Shown here: one piece after another, positions 9,012 to 17,344 of the stretch | How the letters are laid out: each line of letters starts with the position of its first letter | Numbering within the stretch: position 1 is the first letter of the stretch | Assembly: GCF_034009455.1 (NCBI RefSeq) | Contig: NZ_CP125380.1 | Span: 4,477,501-4,541,500, forward strand | Source of the DNA: Pseudomonas sp. P5_109 | GTDB taxonomy: Bacteria; Pseudomonadota; Gammaproteobacteria; Pseudomonadales; Pseudomonadaceae | Length of the DNA stretch: 64,000 nt | Direction: 5' to 3' | The notes under the pieces: model-generated | Told to the model about the DNA's origin: nothing | Database searches by the model: none | What the model saw: only the letters and a program-made list of their open reading frames with translations | Position numbers and translations under genes: made by a program

Positions 9012-10376
9012 TTAGACCGGGGTAGCCCCTTTCGCCGCTACCTTCGCACCACCCTCCACCGGACTCTGCGCCTTGCCCGCCTGGCTCAGGGTCAGCGACT
9101 TGGTCTCCGGAGCCCAGGCCCACGACAACAACCCGCCAATGGCCAGGATCGCCGCGAGAATGCCCATGGTCGGGCTCATGCCAATCCCCGCCACGCTCAC
9201 CGGCAACAGGAAGGTGCTGATCGCCGAACCCAGGCGACTCACCGCCGTGGCCAGGCCGATACCGCTGGCACGCACTTCGGTCGGGAAACTTTCGGCCGGG
9301 AACACGCCCACCAGGTTACTCACCGCCGACAACACCAGGGTGAACACGCCGAACACCAGCACCATCAGCCACGCCGCGCTACCCGGCAACACAGCCAACA
9401 GGAACAACGCCACGGCGAGGATGATGAACGAGTTGATCAGGAAGCCGCGTCGGGTGAACTTGACGGTGCACCAGATGCCGATCATCGCGCCGAGGATCAG
9501 CAACATGTTCAACATCAGTTCGGTGCCGAACCCTTCGGCCAGGCCCATCGTCTGCAGGATCGACGGCAGGAAGGTGTAGATGGCGAAGTACGGCATCACG
9601 ATGCACACGAAGAACAGGCAGTTGAACGCCGTGCGCTTGCGGTATTCACGGCTGAACAGCACCGCGTAGCCGGAACGGGTTTCGGTGGACGGGGTTTCGT
9701 CGAGTTCGACGTGTTCGCCCAGGTGTTTCTTGACGACGGCCCGGGCCTCGGCGATGCGGCCCTGATTGACCAGCCAGCGCGGCGACTCCGGAGTACCGAT
9801 ACGGGCTATCAGGATCAGTGCCGCCGGAATTGCCGACGAGGCGAGCATCCAGCGCCAGGCATCATCGCCAAGGCCGAGCATGGCGGTACCGATGAAGGTG
9901 GCGGCGACATAACCTAGCGTCCAGACCACGCTGAACGAACCGAGCATCACACCGCGGTGTTTCTTCGGCGCGAACTCGGCGAGCATCGCATGGCCGACAC
10001 TGTAGTCACCGCCCAGGCCAATACCGATCAGCACCCGGCACAGGAACAACGCCATGGCCGATTCAACGTAGAACTGCATCACCGAGGCGATGGTGATCAG
10101 CACGAAGCTGACGAGGAAGATTTTCTGCCGGCCGACCTTGTCGGAGATCCAGCCGAAGAACAGGCTGCCGAGAAACAGGCCGATCAAGGCCGAAGCACCG
10201 ATCAGGCCCTGCCAGAATGCGTCCAGCTGCATCTGTGGGCTCAGCAGGGTGAAAGCGATACCGATCAGGCCGAGGATGTAGCCGTCGGTGAAGTGCGCGC
10301 CGAAGGTCAGGCCGGCGATCTTGATGTGAAAACGGCCGATGGGCAGGTCGTCGATTTTTACCGGTTTAACGGACAT
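9012..10376 (-). CDS. MFS transporter (sugar/aromatic-acid porter type)
   Basis: 454 residues with twelve predicted membrane spans. The MFS loop 2-3 signature is GWISDKVGRQ, with RVLIGIGLGGDYSVG in TM4 and PESPRWLV after TM6, as in sugar porter and AAHS-type permeases. The start at 10376 follows GGAGA; a four-codon longer frame is discarded. It is the last gene of the leftward fae-like operon, separated from the aldehyde dehydrogenase by a REP block. It probably imports the substrate the operon degrades. Confidence 0.85.
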   Translation of the reverse strand: MSVKPVKIDDLPIGRFHIKIAGLTFGAHFTDGYILGLIGIAFTLLSPQMQLDAFWQGLIGASALIGLFLGSLFFGWISDKVGRQKIFLVSFVLITIASVMQFYVESAMALFLCRVLIGIGLGGDYSVGHAMLAEFAPKKHRGVMLGSFSVVWTLGYVAATFIGTAMLGLGDDAWRWMLASSAIPAALILIARIGTPESPRWLVNQGRIAEARAVVKKHLGEHVELDETPSTETRSGYAVLFSREYRKRTAFNCLFFVCIVMPYFAIYTFLPSILQTMGLAEGFGTELMLNMLLILGAMIGIWCTVKFTRRGFLINSFIILAVALFLLAVLPGSAAWLMVLVFGVFTLVLSAVSNLVGVFPAESFPTEVRASGIGLATAVSRLGSAISTFLLPVSVAGIGMSPTMGILAAILAIGGLLSWAWAPETKSLTLSQAGKAQSPVEGGAKVAAKGATPV

Positions 10377-10435
10377 GTAAATCTCCAATTGTTGTTCTTG
10401 ATGGAGAAAGAAAACTGCTAATACTGATTACCCAA

Positions 10436-10588
10436 TGTGGGAGCAAGCCTTTGTGGCGAGGGGGCTTGCCCCCGTTCGGCTGCGAAGCGACCGTAAACCC
10501 GGAACATCCGATTAAAGGCCGGAAATGCCGGGGCCGCTTCGCGACCCAACGGGGGCAAGCCCCCTCGCCACAGGGCCCGCTCCTACAG
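10436..10588. repeat. Composite REP block inside an operon
   Basis: A fragment of the GGAGCGGGC-type element carries an embedded GGCGAGGGGGCTTGCCCCC pair (inverted copies near 10456 and 10550). The block lies between the aldehyde dehydrogenase and MFS genes of one operon, so it could act as an mRNA-stabilising or attenuating hairpin. Confidence 0.88.
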
Positions 10589-10602
10589 GGGGTTGGCTGG
10601 GG

Positions 10603-12036
10603 TTAGAGACCACCCATCAACAGGTATTTGATTTCCAGGTAGTCATCCAGACCGTACTTCGAACCTTCGCGACCCAGGCCCGATTCCTTGATACCGCCGA
10701 ACGGCGCCACTTCCGTGGAAATAATCCCTTCATTGATCCCGACCATGCCCGCCTCCAACCCTTCGGCCATGCGCCAGACGCGGCCGATGTCGCGGCTGTA
10801 GAAGTAGGCCGACAGACCGAACGGTGTGTCGTTGGCCCGTTGCAGCACTTCGGCCTCGTCCTTGAAGCGGAAGCAGGCAGCCACCGGACCGAACGTTTCA
10901 TCCTGGGCGATGAGCATGTCGCTGCTGGCTTCGGCAAGAATGGTCGGCTCGTAGAACGTGCCGCCCAGGGCATGACGACGGCCACCACACAGAACCTTGG
11001 CACCCTTCTCCACCGCATCGCTCACGTGCAGTTCGACCTTGGCCAGCGCTGCACTATTGATCAACGGACCTTGCTCGGTTTCTCCGTCCAGGGCGCTGCC
11101 GACACGCATCGCTGCGACCGCTTCGGCCAGTTTTCCGGTGAAGGCTTCGTACACACTATCCTGAATGAAGAAGCGGTTTACACAGACACAGGTTTGCCCG
11201 GTGTTGCGAAACTTCGAGGCCATCGCGCCTTTGACGGCCGCGTCCAGATCGGCGTCGTCGAACACAATGAACGGCGCGTTGCCACCCAGCTCCAGCGAGA
11301 CCTTTTTCAGGGTGTCGGCGGCCTGGCGCATCAGCAACTTGCCGGTGCGGGTCGAGCCGGTGAACGACAGTTTGCGCACGACGCTCGACGCTTGCAGCGC
11401 ACCACCAATCGCCACGGCATCACCGGAGACGATGTTGAACACACCGGCCGGAATCCCGGCCTGCTCGGCCAGCACCGCCAGGGCGAACGCCGACAACGGG
11501 GTTTCCTCCGACGGTTTGAGGATCATCGTGCAACCGGCTGCCAGCGCCGGACCGACCTTGCGGGTGACCATGGCCAACGGGAAGTTCCACGGGGTGATCG
11601 CCGCGACCACGCCAATCGCTTCCTTGACCACGATGATCCGTGCATCGGCCTTGTGGCTCGGGATCACATCGCCGTAGGCACGCTTGGCTTCTTCGCCGAA
11701 CCACTCCAGGAAGCTGGCGGCGTAGACCACTTCGCCCATGGCTTCAGCCAATGGCTTGCCCTGTTCGCGGCTGAGCAGCGTGGCCAGTTCTTTCTGATTG
11801 CTCAGCATCAACTCGCTCCAGCGCTTGAGGCGCTGGCTACGTTCCTTGGCGGTCAGCTTGCGCCAGGCCGGCAAGGCGCGGTTGGCGGCTGCGATGGCCA
11901 AATCAGTCTCTTCAGCGCCGGCCTCTTGCACCTCGGCGATCAGCTCGCCATTGGCCGGGTTCAGCACCGGATAAGTCGCACCGCCGCTGGACCATTGGCC
12001 ATCGATGAAATTGCCGTGACGGATCAACGTGCTCAT
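10603..12036 (-). CDS. NAD(P)-dependent aldehyde dehydrogenase (succinate-semialdehyde type)
   Basis: 477 residues of the ALDH superfamily, closest by motif to GabD: PWNFP oxyanion asparagine, catalytic-base glutamate in LELGGNAP, nucleophilic cysteine in FRNTGQTCVC, C-terminal APFGGIKESGLGREG. It would oxidise a semialdehyde or short aldehyde to the acid. It overlaps the upstream aldo-keto reductase by 4 bp (ATGA), indicating translational coupling. Within this operon it may oxidise the product of the reductase or of the Fae-like protein; the true substrate is unknown. Confidence 0.87.
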   Translation of the reverse strand: MSTLIRHGNFIDGQWSSGGATYPVLNPANGELIAEVQEAGAEETDLAIAAANRALPAWRKLTAKERSQRLKRWSELMLSNQKELATLLSREQGKPLAEAMGEVVYAASFLEWFGEEAKRAYGDVIPSHKADARIIVVKEAIGVVAAITPWNFPLAMVTRKVGPALAAGCTMILKPSEETPLSAFALAVLAEQAGIPAGVFNIVSGDAVAIGGALQASSVVRKLSFTGSTRTGKLLMRQAADTLKKVSLELGGNAPFIVFDDADLDAAVKGAMASKFRNTGQTCVCVNRFFIQDSVYEAFTGKLAEAVAAMRVGSALDGETEQGPLINSAALAKVELHVSDAVEKGAKVLCGGRRHALGGTFYEPTILAEASSDMLIAQDETFGPVAACFRFKDEAEVLQRANDTPFGLSAYFYSRDIGRVWRMAEGLEAGMVGINEGIISTEVAPFGGIKESGLGREGSKYGLDDYLEIKYLLMGGL

Positions 12037-13067
12037 GCCACGGCCTCGGTCAGGTTGAAGCGTTCCAGACCCGGGCGGGCCGAACGCAGGATACGTTTAC
12101 CGGCGGTGTAATCGTTGATCACGTCGCACGGCGTGTAGTTACGCTCCAGCTCATGCAGCTCTTCGGCATCGAGTTTGGTCTCCAGGGCCGCCAGGGCACT
12201 GTCGAATTGTTCAGTGGTGTCGGCCCCGACCAGCATGCAATCCACGCCCGGATGGTTGGCCACCCACGCCTGGGCAATCTGTGCGTTGGACACACCACGG
12301 GCACGGGCCACGCGCTGCACCGAATGGGCGATTTCGAACGAGGCTTCGTCGCTGTACATCTGCTGGGTGAAGAAATCGGTCTGGTTGCGGGTCGACTGCG
12401 CGTCGCCGGTCAGCAGGCCACGGGCCAGCGGGCTGAACACCGAAACACCCAAGCCCTGGTCGCGGCAGAACGGGATCATCTCACGCTCTTCTTCGCGGTA
12501 GGCGCAGTTCAATTGCAACTGCATGTTGATCGGCTTGACCCAGCCATTGCGCTCGCAGGCCATGAGGATTTTTGCCAACTGCCCGGTGAGCATGGTCGAC
12601 ACGCCGATGTGATGGGCCTTGCCGGAACGCACGATGTCGTTCATGGCGCTCATGGTTTCTTCGACCGGGGTGTTGACGTCGAAGTAATGCAGCATGAAGA
12701 CGTCGACGTAATCCATGTCCAGGCGCATCAGCGAAGCATCGATGCTGTCCATGATGTGCTTGCGCGAGTGACCGCTGGCGTTGATGCCGCTGCGGGTGCC
12801 GTAGCCGACCTTGGTGGTGATCACCAGGTCTTCGCGATGGGCCAGGCGCTTGACGATGCGCCCTACCACTTCTTCGCCGACACCTGCGGAATAGAAGTCC
12901 GCCAGGTCGATGAAGTTCACGCCGTTGTCCAGCGCGTGCCTGACGATCGGCTCGCTTTTCTTCTCATCGAAGATCCACGGTTTCCAGTCCGGGGTGCCCA
13001 TGTTCATGGTGCCCAGGCACAGGCGGGAGACTTCGAGGCCGGAGTTGCCCAAACGGATGTATTGCAT
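12033..13067 (-). CDS. Aldo/keto reductase
   Basis: 344 residues, a TIM-barrel AKR resembling YajO/general stress 69 proteins. The catalytic aspartate and tyrosine lie in FIDLADFYSAG, the lysine in TTKVGYG, and the histidine in the VFMLHYFD segment. The C-terminal NADPH-binding run has PLARGLLTG and VGADTTEQ. The start at 13067 (MQYIRLGNSGLEVS) fits the family. The gene begins 10 bp after the fae-like stop and overlaps the aldehyde dehydrogenase, so the three are co-transcribed. Confidence 0.87.
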   Translation of the reverse strand: MQYIRLGNSGLEVSRLCLGTMNMGTPDWKPWIFDEKKSEPIVRHALDNGVNFIDLADFYSAGVGEEVVGRIVKRLAHREDLVITTKVGYGTRSGINASGHSRKHIMDSIDASLMRLDMDYVDVFMLHYFDVNTPVEETMSAMNDIVRSGKAHHIGVSTMLTGQLAKILMACERNGWVKPINMQLQLNCAYREEEREMIPFCRDQGLGVSVFSPLARGLLTGDAQSTRNQTDFFTQQMYSDEASFEIAHSVQRVARARGVSNAQIAQAWVANHPGVDCMLVGADTTEQFDSALAALETKLDAEELHELERNYTPCDVINDYTAGKRILRSARPGLERFNLTEAVA

Positions 13068-13077
13068 GGCGCGGACC

Positions 13078-13590
13078 TCAGGCTTTTGGCGTGTAGAAAG
13101 GGTTGCTGATGTGATTGACCACATCCTTGAGCTGCGCGGTTTCCGGCTTGCCGGTCAGGGCGGCGCGGATCGCGGTGCGGCAGGCGTTGTAGTTGTTCAG
13201 GTACACCGCATCGAGGTCGTCGCAGGCCGGGTTGACCCAGTTGGCCGTCACGATGGCCCACTCGTCCTCGGCTTCCGGCGGCAAGGTGCCGTCGAGCAGC
13301 GCTTCGAGAACAGCCTTGGCAATACCGGCCTGGGATGCGCCCCAGGTGGCGTTGCCATGCAGGTCGCTGCCGATCGCAGCCTTGTTCACATACAGGGTCA
13401 TCGGCTTGACCGGAATGTTCGGCTGGGCGATCACCATGAACGGGCAATGACCCTGGCTTGGCGAGGCCAGGCTGTTGGCGAACGCCTGGCCTGCCGGACC
13501 GTTACGCGGCCCGATCAGAATGTTGATGTGCGCGGCGTTCACGCCAGGGCCTTCGAAACCTTCACCGATGTACAGGTCGAGTTCTTTCAT
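13078..13590 (-). CDS. fae: Formaldehyde-activating enzyme (Fae) homologue
   Basis: 170 residues, the normal Fae length. NAAHINILIGPRNGPAG carries the histidine (H21) equivalent to the catalytic His17 of Methylorubrum Fae, and QPNIPVKPMTLYVNK matches the conserved P-N-x-P-x-K-P-x-T-L segment. Fae condenses formaldehyde with tetrahydromethanopterin in methylotrophs, a cofactor Pseudomonas is generally not known to make. Fae paralogues outside methylotrophy are of unclear function. The start at 13590 is preceded by AAGAG; longer frames lack support. First gene of the operon with reductase, dehydrogenase and transporter. Confidence 0.82.
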   Translation of the reverse strand: MKELDLYIGEGFEGPGVNAAHINILIGPRNGPAGQAFANSLASPSQGHCPFMVIAQPNIPVKPMTLYVNKAAIGSDLHGNATWGASQAGIAKAVLEALLDGTLPPEAEDEWAIVTANWVNPACDDLDAVYLNNYNACRTAIRAALTGKPETAQLKDVVNHISNPFYTPKA

Positions 13591-13818
13591 GATCATTACT
13601 CTTTGGGACGCAGAGGGATTTGTTTGGGTGTTCAGCAGCGCACGCAAGCACGAGGCCTGGCGTGGCAGATGTCTGGGTTTGAAGAGCGCAGCAGCAAGCT
13701 GGCGAAGACGCGGCAGTGATGATGAGTCATGGTTGCAAACGCTCTTTTTTGTTGTTGATGAGCTGGTTTGCGATTTTTTAACACCGGGGGTTGGCGGGGC
13801 TGTAACCATTAAAAGTCA

Positions 13819-13847
13819 TGATGGTATGACTTCAAGTCATACCATCA
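13819..13847. promoter_or_regulatory. Perfect 14-1-14 palindromic operator upstream of the fae-like operon
   Basis: TGATGGTATGACTT, one C, then its exact reverse complement AAGTCATACCATCA. The core TGGTATGAC...GTCATACCA has the TNGTNNNACNA form of GntR/FadR-family operators. It sits about 230 bp before the fae-like start. On the minus strand a TTGAAG / TTTAAT promoter-like pair overlaps it with 16-bp spacing, which would suit repression. No GntR gene occurs in the window. The 13591-13903 interval holds no other feature I can support. Confidence 0.65.
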
Positions 13848-13903
13848 GAGTACTCAGCTCGTGGCGGCGTCGATGGGAGCGATTACTTCATCTCATTTTT
13901 TCT

Positions 13904-16042
13904 TCATACTGCGCCTGCGTTTGTCGGACCAACAGACCGTACGCGCACCCGGCGTCCCAACCCTCTATCCATCATTGATTTCCTGTAGACATCTGCATCG
14001 GTTATAGAGTCGGAGTCGGAATCAGAGTCGGCAGGTGCGGAGTCGCTATCCGTCAAAATGACTTCGTCACTCTCCGGAATCTGTATATACGCGTTGAGCG
14101 CCTGAATTTCAGTTGCCGTCAGCCCATCGTGATCTCTAAACAAGTTATCAGGAAGTATGCGCTTAACCACTTCCGTTAGATTAGTTAAACGAAGCTCAGC
14201 TATTGGCTCATAATGACCACTGCCATTAGTCCAGAGTTTCAGTTGACCGTCCAAACACAAAAATTCACCAGCAAACAGCACATCTTTACCTTGAGCCAGT
14301 GAACTGTGACCTTCTACGTAGTAAATATTACGATGCCGATATTCGTTCGGCTCCCCTTTCGAATTCTGCTGACCATTTCCCACACCGCAATAAACATGAT
14401 CAGGCTCATCTGGAAGGATGACATAGGTAAACACGCCATTCAGCTGGCAGCTTTCGCCATCACTTTTCCGGATGAATTCATACTCATCTTTATCATTTTT
14501 CTTGAAGTCGAATACCTGATCAGGGCTCGCTGCTTTTTCTTCAGGAAAATCAGGAAGCTGCTTTATCGGCACAATAGAACTGTGCAAATAGCTTGCCTCA
14601 AGAAATTTAATTGGCAGCTCCGGATATTTCGCAAAAAACCTGTATATGCGAAACCCGTTGCAATATTCCAATTGACCCAACTCCCTCAATTTATCCAACG
14701 CGGACACTATGTAGGACACTACTGTATTAAAACCCTTCCTCTCTGAATTCACCACACCCATGCAAGGATCTATATGCTTATCAAATCCCTTTTTATAGGC
14801 TAAAAGAGAGGCATATTCTTCCTGAGTAATAATAACCTCCCATTTTTCTTCATGATACGACTTACTAATTTCCGCCGGAAAACCTACATTACGTTTGGCG
14901 TACTCGTCTCCAAGATCGAAATCACGAAAATTCAAATAATAAATATCTGTCAGCGGGGATGAAACCGATGCACTCATTTTTCCCTTTGAGTCAGCTTGAA
15001 CGCTTGTGGCTATCGCTTTTTCAGGTGCTGACGGCGCTGAAGCCACAGTGGCATCGATTGCGCATCGACTCCACAATTTCGGATCCTGCTCCCACGGCGC
15101 TGGTACCACCAGGTTATCTTGATAGAACCTCACTCTATCGCCCAACTCATCCTTGTATTGATATAGATGACGCAGTTCCTCAGACGTTGCTCCATTGGCA
15201 TCTGCACCAGTCCTGTCAACCACATCATGCATCTGGATGTCATCCAGAAAATAATGAATGCGGGCTGTAGGCTCTGGCTTGCTTGGCTGCCGAATAAACC
15301 CATCAATCATGTCCTTACTGATAGTCGAGAATAAATGGGCGGCGGGTTTATGAATACGTTGCCATGATGTTCCATCGACGGGTTCTTTCTGATTGCTTGC
15401 AGTTTCGAGAAGCTTGGCTGCCGGAATGTAACGAGAGTGCTCACACAACCCTGAAAATAATTGGTCAAGATTACTGCGTAAAAAAATACCGTGGTAGTCC
15501 GTCAATACGACTTCATCACTTGAATTGGAGCCTCGTATACTTCCCTCAATCTCATTCATCGCTTCAAGAAAACCATTACAAAAGTTTCTGACGCAAGCAC
15601 TCTCACCGACTACCTCCCCCGTCAAATCAACGTTAGCATTGTGAATACTCTTACTATCGGGTTGCCTGACAGGTTCGCTATTCACACTGGATTTTTTACG
15701 CTGCCTTTCCTCCTTCAAGACCATATCCATCGTGCCCACCAAATCCACGATCGAATCTGGCCTATCGTTTATTTTCGTGCACTTCGCGTCTTGAAAACCA
15801 AACAGCTCAGGCTGCTCAAACATTATATTAAACATTGACAACAGACTTTCCCGCAGACGACCGGGCGTCCACACTGAGTCTTGCTTGCTTGCAACGGATG
15901 GCTGACCTAACACCAGATCGCCTTTGGCGGGAAAAAAAGAAGAATGAAAATAGTGTTCGGAGGATGTTGCCGTCACTGCCAATGCGCCGGATTGATTATC
16001 AATGGGCGCACGACTTGAAGATGAAATACCAGATGGGAACAT
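13904..16042 (-). CDS. Large effector-like protein of unknown function with C-terminal SGHY motif
   Basis: 712 residues from the ATG at 16042; a 41-codon extension is possible but unlike the rest. Base composition is markedly more AT-rich than its neighbours, suggesting horizontal acquisition. There is no signal peptide or membrane span. The N-terminus is Ser-rich and polar (SGISSSSRAP), as in many secreted effectors. Residues 576-613 contain VEGHSSLAQGKDVLFAGEF then NGSGHYEP, a pattern I recall from the ends of secreted toxins/effectors. An acidic run (SDSDSDS, about 673-679) and a basic tail (GRRVRVRSV) follow. I cannot assign a catalytic domain. It stands alone. Confidence 0.7.
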   Translation of the reverse strand: MFPSGISSSSRAPIDNQSGALAVTATSSEHYFHSSFFPAKGDLVLGQPSVASKQDSVWTPGRLRESLLSMFNIMFEQPELFGFQDAKCTKINDRPDSIVDLVGTMDMVLKEERQRKKSSVNSEPVRQPDSKSIHNANVDLTGEVVGESACVRNFCNGFLEAMNEIEGSIRGSNSSDEVVLTDYHGIFLRSNLDQLFSGLCEHSRYIPAAKLLETASNQKEPVDGTSWQRIHKPAAHLFSTISKDMIDGFIRQPSKPEPTARIHYFLDDIQMHDVVDRTGADANGATSEELRHLYQYKDELGDRVRFYQDNLVVPAPWEQDPKLWSRCAIDATVASAPSAPEKAIATSVQADSKGKMSASVSSPLTDIYYLNFRDFDLGDEYAKRNVGFPAEISKSYHEEKWEVIITQEEYASLLAYKKGFDKHIDPCMGVVNSERKGFNTVVSYIVSALDKLRELGQLEYCNGFRIYRFFAKYPELPIKFLEASYLHSSIVPIKQLPDFPEEKAASPDQVFDFKKNDKDEYEFIRKSDGESCQLNGVFTYVILPDEPDHVYCGVGNGQQNSKGEPNEYRHRNIYYVEGHSSLAQGKDVLFAGEFLCLDGQLKLWTNGSGHYEPIAELRLTNLTEVVKRILPDNLFRDHDGLTATEIQALNAYIQIPESDEVILTDSDSAPADSDSDSDSITDADVYRKSMMDRGLGRRVRVRSVGPTNAGAV

Positions 16043-16220
16043 GTTGTTTTTTTCTACCGCGAATTGTGTACAACACTTTAAACCTGCAGTTTTGGTTGCG
16101 CGTGCACTTTCGGCAAGTCTGGTATGGTAACTAATTGTTTGTTGGCTGCGGCACACCGTCCCCATCGCTTACCGCTCCCCCAGTGGAGGCGAACTTGCTC
16201 CCACTGGAGGTTGCTGATAT

Positions 16221-16505
16221 TTACTGCGACATGGCGTCCTTTTTCATCGCATCTTTGGACGTGGCATCTTTTTTCATGCCGTCCTTGCTCATGGAGTCCT
16301 TGGACATCGCGTCTTTCTTCATCGCGTCCTTGGACATTGCATCTTTGGACATCGAATCGGTCTTCTTCATCGCATCCTTGGACATGGCGTCCTTGGACAT
16401 TGAATCCTTGCTCATGCTGTCGTTGCTCATGGTGTCGGCGGCAAAAACACTGGCGGCGCCAACGGCCAGGCACATGGACAGGACAACGGTGGTCAACTTT
16501 TTCAT
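16221..16505 (-). CDS. Pentapeptide MxKDx repeat protein
   Basis: 94 residues: a signal peptide (MKKLTTVVLSMCLAVGAASVFA) followed by about thirteen tandem pentapeptides of the form M-S/K-K-D-A/S (the MxKDx family). The start at 16505 is preceded by GGAGA. Such proteins are small, exported, highly hydrophilic and Met/Lys/Asp-rich; the role is unknown, with metal binding or stress protection possible. It follows the molybdopterin oxidoreductase gene by 53 bp on the same strand and may share its transcript. Confidence 0.85.
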   Translation of the reverse strand: MKKLTTVVLSMCLAVGAASVFAADTMSNDSMSKDSMSKDAMSKDAMKKTDSMSKDAMSKDAMKKDAMSKDSMSKDGMKKDATSKDAMKKDAMSQ

Positions 16506-16558
16506 GATGAATCTCCTTGAAGCACGGGTTTGTGGACGGTGAATGGTTCGCACGTTCA

Positions 16559-17344
16559 TCAGCTGCCACCGAACCAGTTGTAGCCCTGGTCTTCCCAGTA
16601 GCCACCTGGATAGGTGTTAGTGACGAAAATCGCCTGGATGTGTTTGGGGTTCTTGTAGCCGAGCTTGGTGGGCATGCGCAGCTTCATCGGGAAGCCATAC
16701 TCGCGGGGCAGCACGGCGCCGTCGTAAGTCAGCGTCAACTGAGTCTGTGCATGCAGCGCGGTGGCCATGTCGATGCTGGTGTAGTAGTCGTCGGCGCATT
16801 TGAAGCCGACGTATTTGGCATCGGTGTCAGCGCCGATGCGCTTGAGGAAATCGCTGAAGCGCACGCCGCCCCAACGCCCGATCGCGCTCCAGCCTTCGAC
16901 GCAAATGTGCCGGGTGATCTGCTCGGTCTGGGCCATGGCGCGCAGTTCTTCGAGGCGCCAACTGCGCTTGTCGGCGACCAGGCCGGTGACCTCCAGCCGA
17001 TAACCCTCCTCTTCCACCGTCGGTGCTTCGTCGATGCCGTAGAAGGCATTGAACGGAAATGGCCGGGTGATCATCGATTCGGGATAGGTCGGCGCCAGCG
17101 CATTGGGATTGAACAGCCAGCCCTGGACCCGATCGTTGAGGCGCGACATGGACGACAACGCGGTCTCGACGCTTTCGTTGTCGGTGATGTTGCAACCGGA
17201 CAACATCGCCACGCCGCCGAGGGTCAGGCCGCGCAGCAGGAACGAGCGGCGCGAGCGGTCTTCGATTTGCGGGGCGAGGATCTTGTGGGCATCGGTGAGG
17301 ATCGATGCTTCGTCCAGCCCCGGGATCTGAATGCGCTTTTTCAT
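16559..17344 (-). CDS. Molybdopterin-dependent oxidoreductase (sulfite oxidase fold), Tat-exported
   Basis: 261 residues. A twin-arginine motif (SRRSFLLRG, R32-R33) runs into a lipobox-like LSGC (C51), so it may be a Tat lipoprotein facing the periplasm. The Mo-coordinating cysteine is C148 in RHICVEGW, followed by GRWGGVRFSDFL, typical of the YedY/MsrP and sulfite-oxidase fold. Its start overlaps the end of the cytochrome b gene by 4 bp. Together they resemble MsrPQ in design, though the partner is not MsrQ-like. Substrate unknown. Confidence 0.85.
   Translation of the reverse strand: MKKRIQIPGLDEASILTDAHKILAPQIEDRSRRSFLLRGLTLGGVAMLSGCNITDNESVETALSSMSRLNDRVQGWLFNPNALAPTYPESMITRPFPFNAFYGIDEAPTVEEEGYRLEVTGLVADKRSWRLEELRAMAQTEQITRHICVEGWSAIGRWGGVRFSDFLKRIGADTDAKYVGFKCADDYYTSIDMATALHAQTQLTLTYDGAVLPREYGFPMKLRMPTKLGYKNPKHIQAIFVTNTYPGGYWEDQGYNWFGGS

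Noticed and set aside
10525..12111. A 528-codon open frame opposite the aldehyde dehydrogenase
   Set aside because: It is the antisense of a clear ALDH with intact motifs; its protein is His/Arg-rich low-complexity and matches no family.
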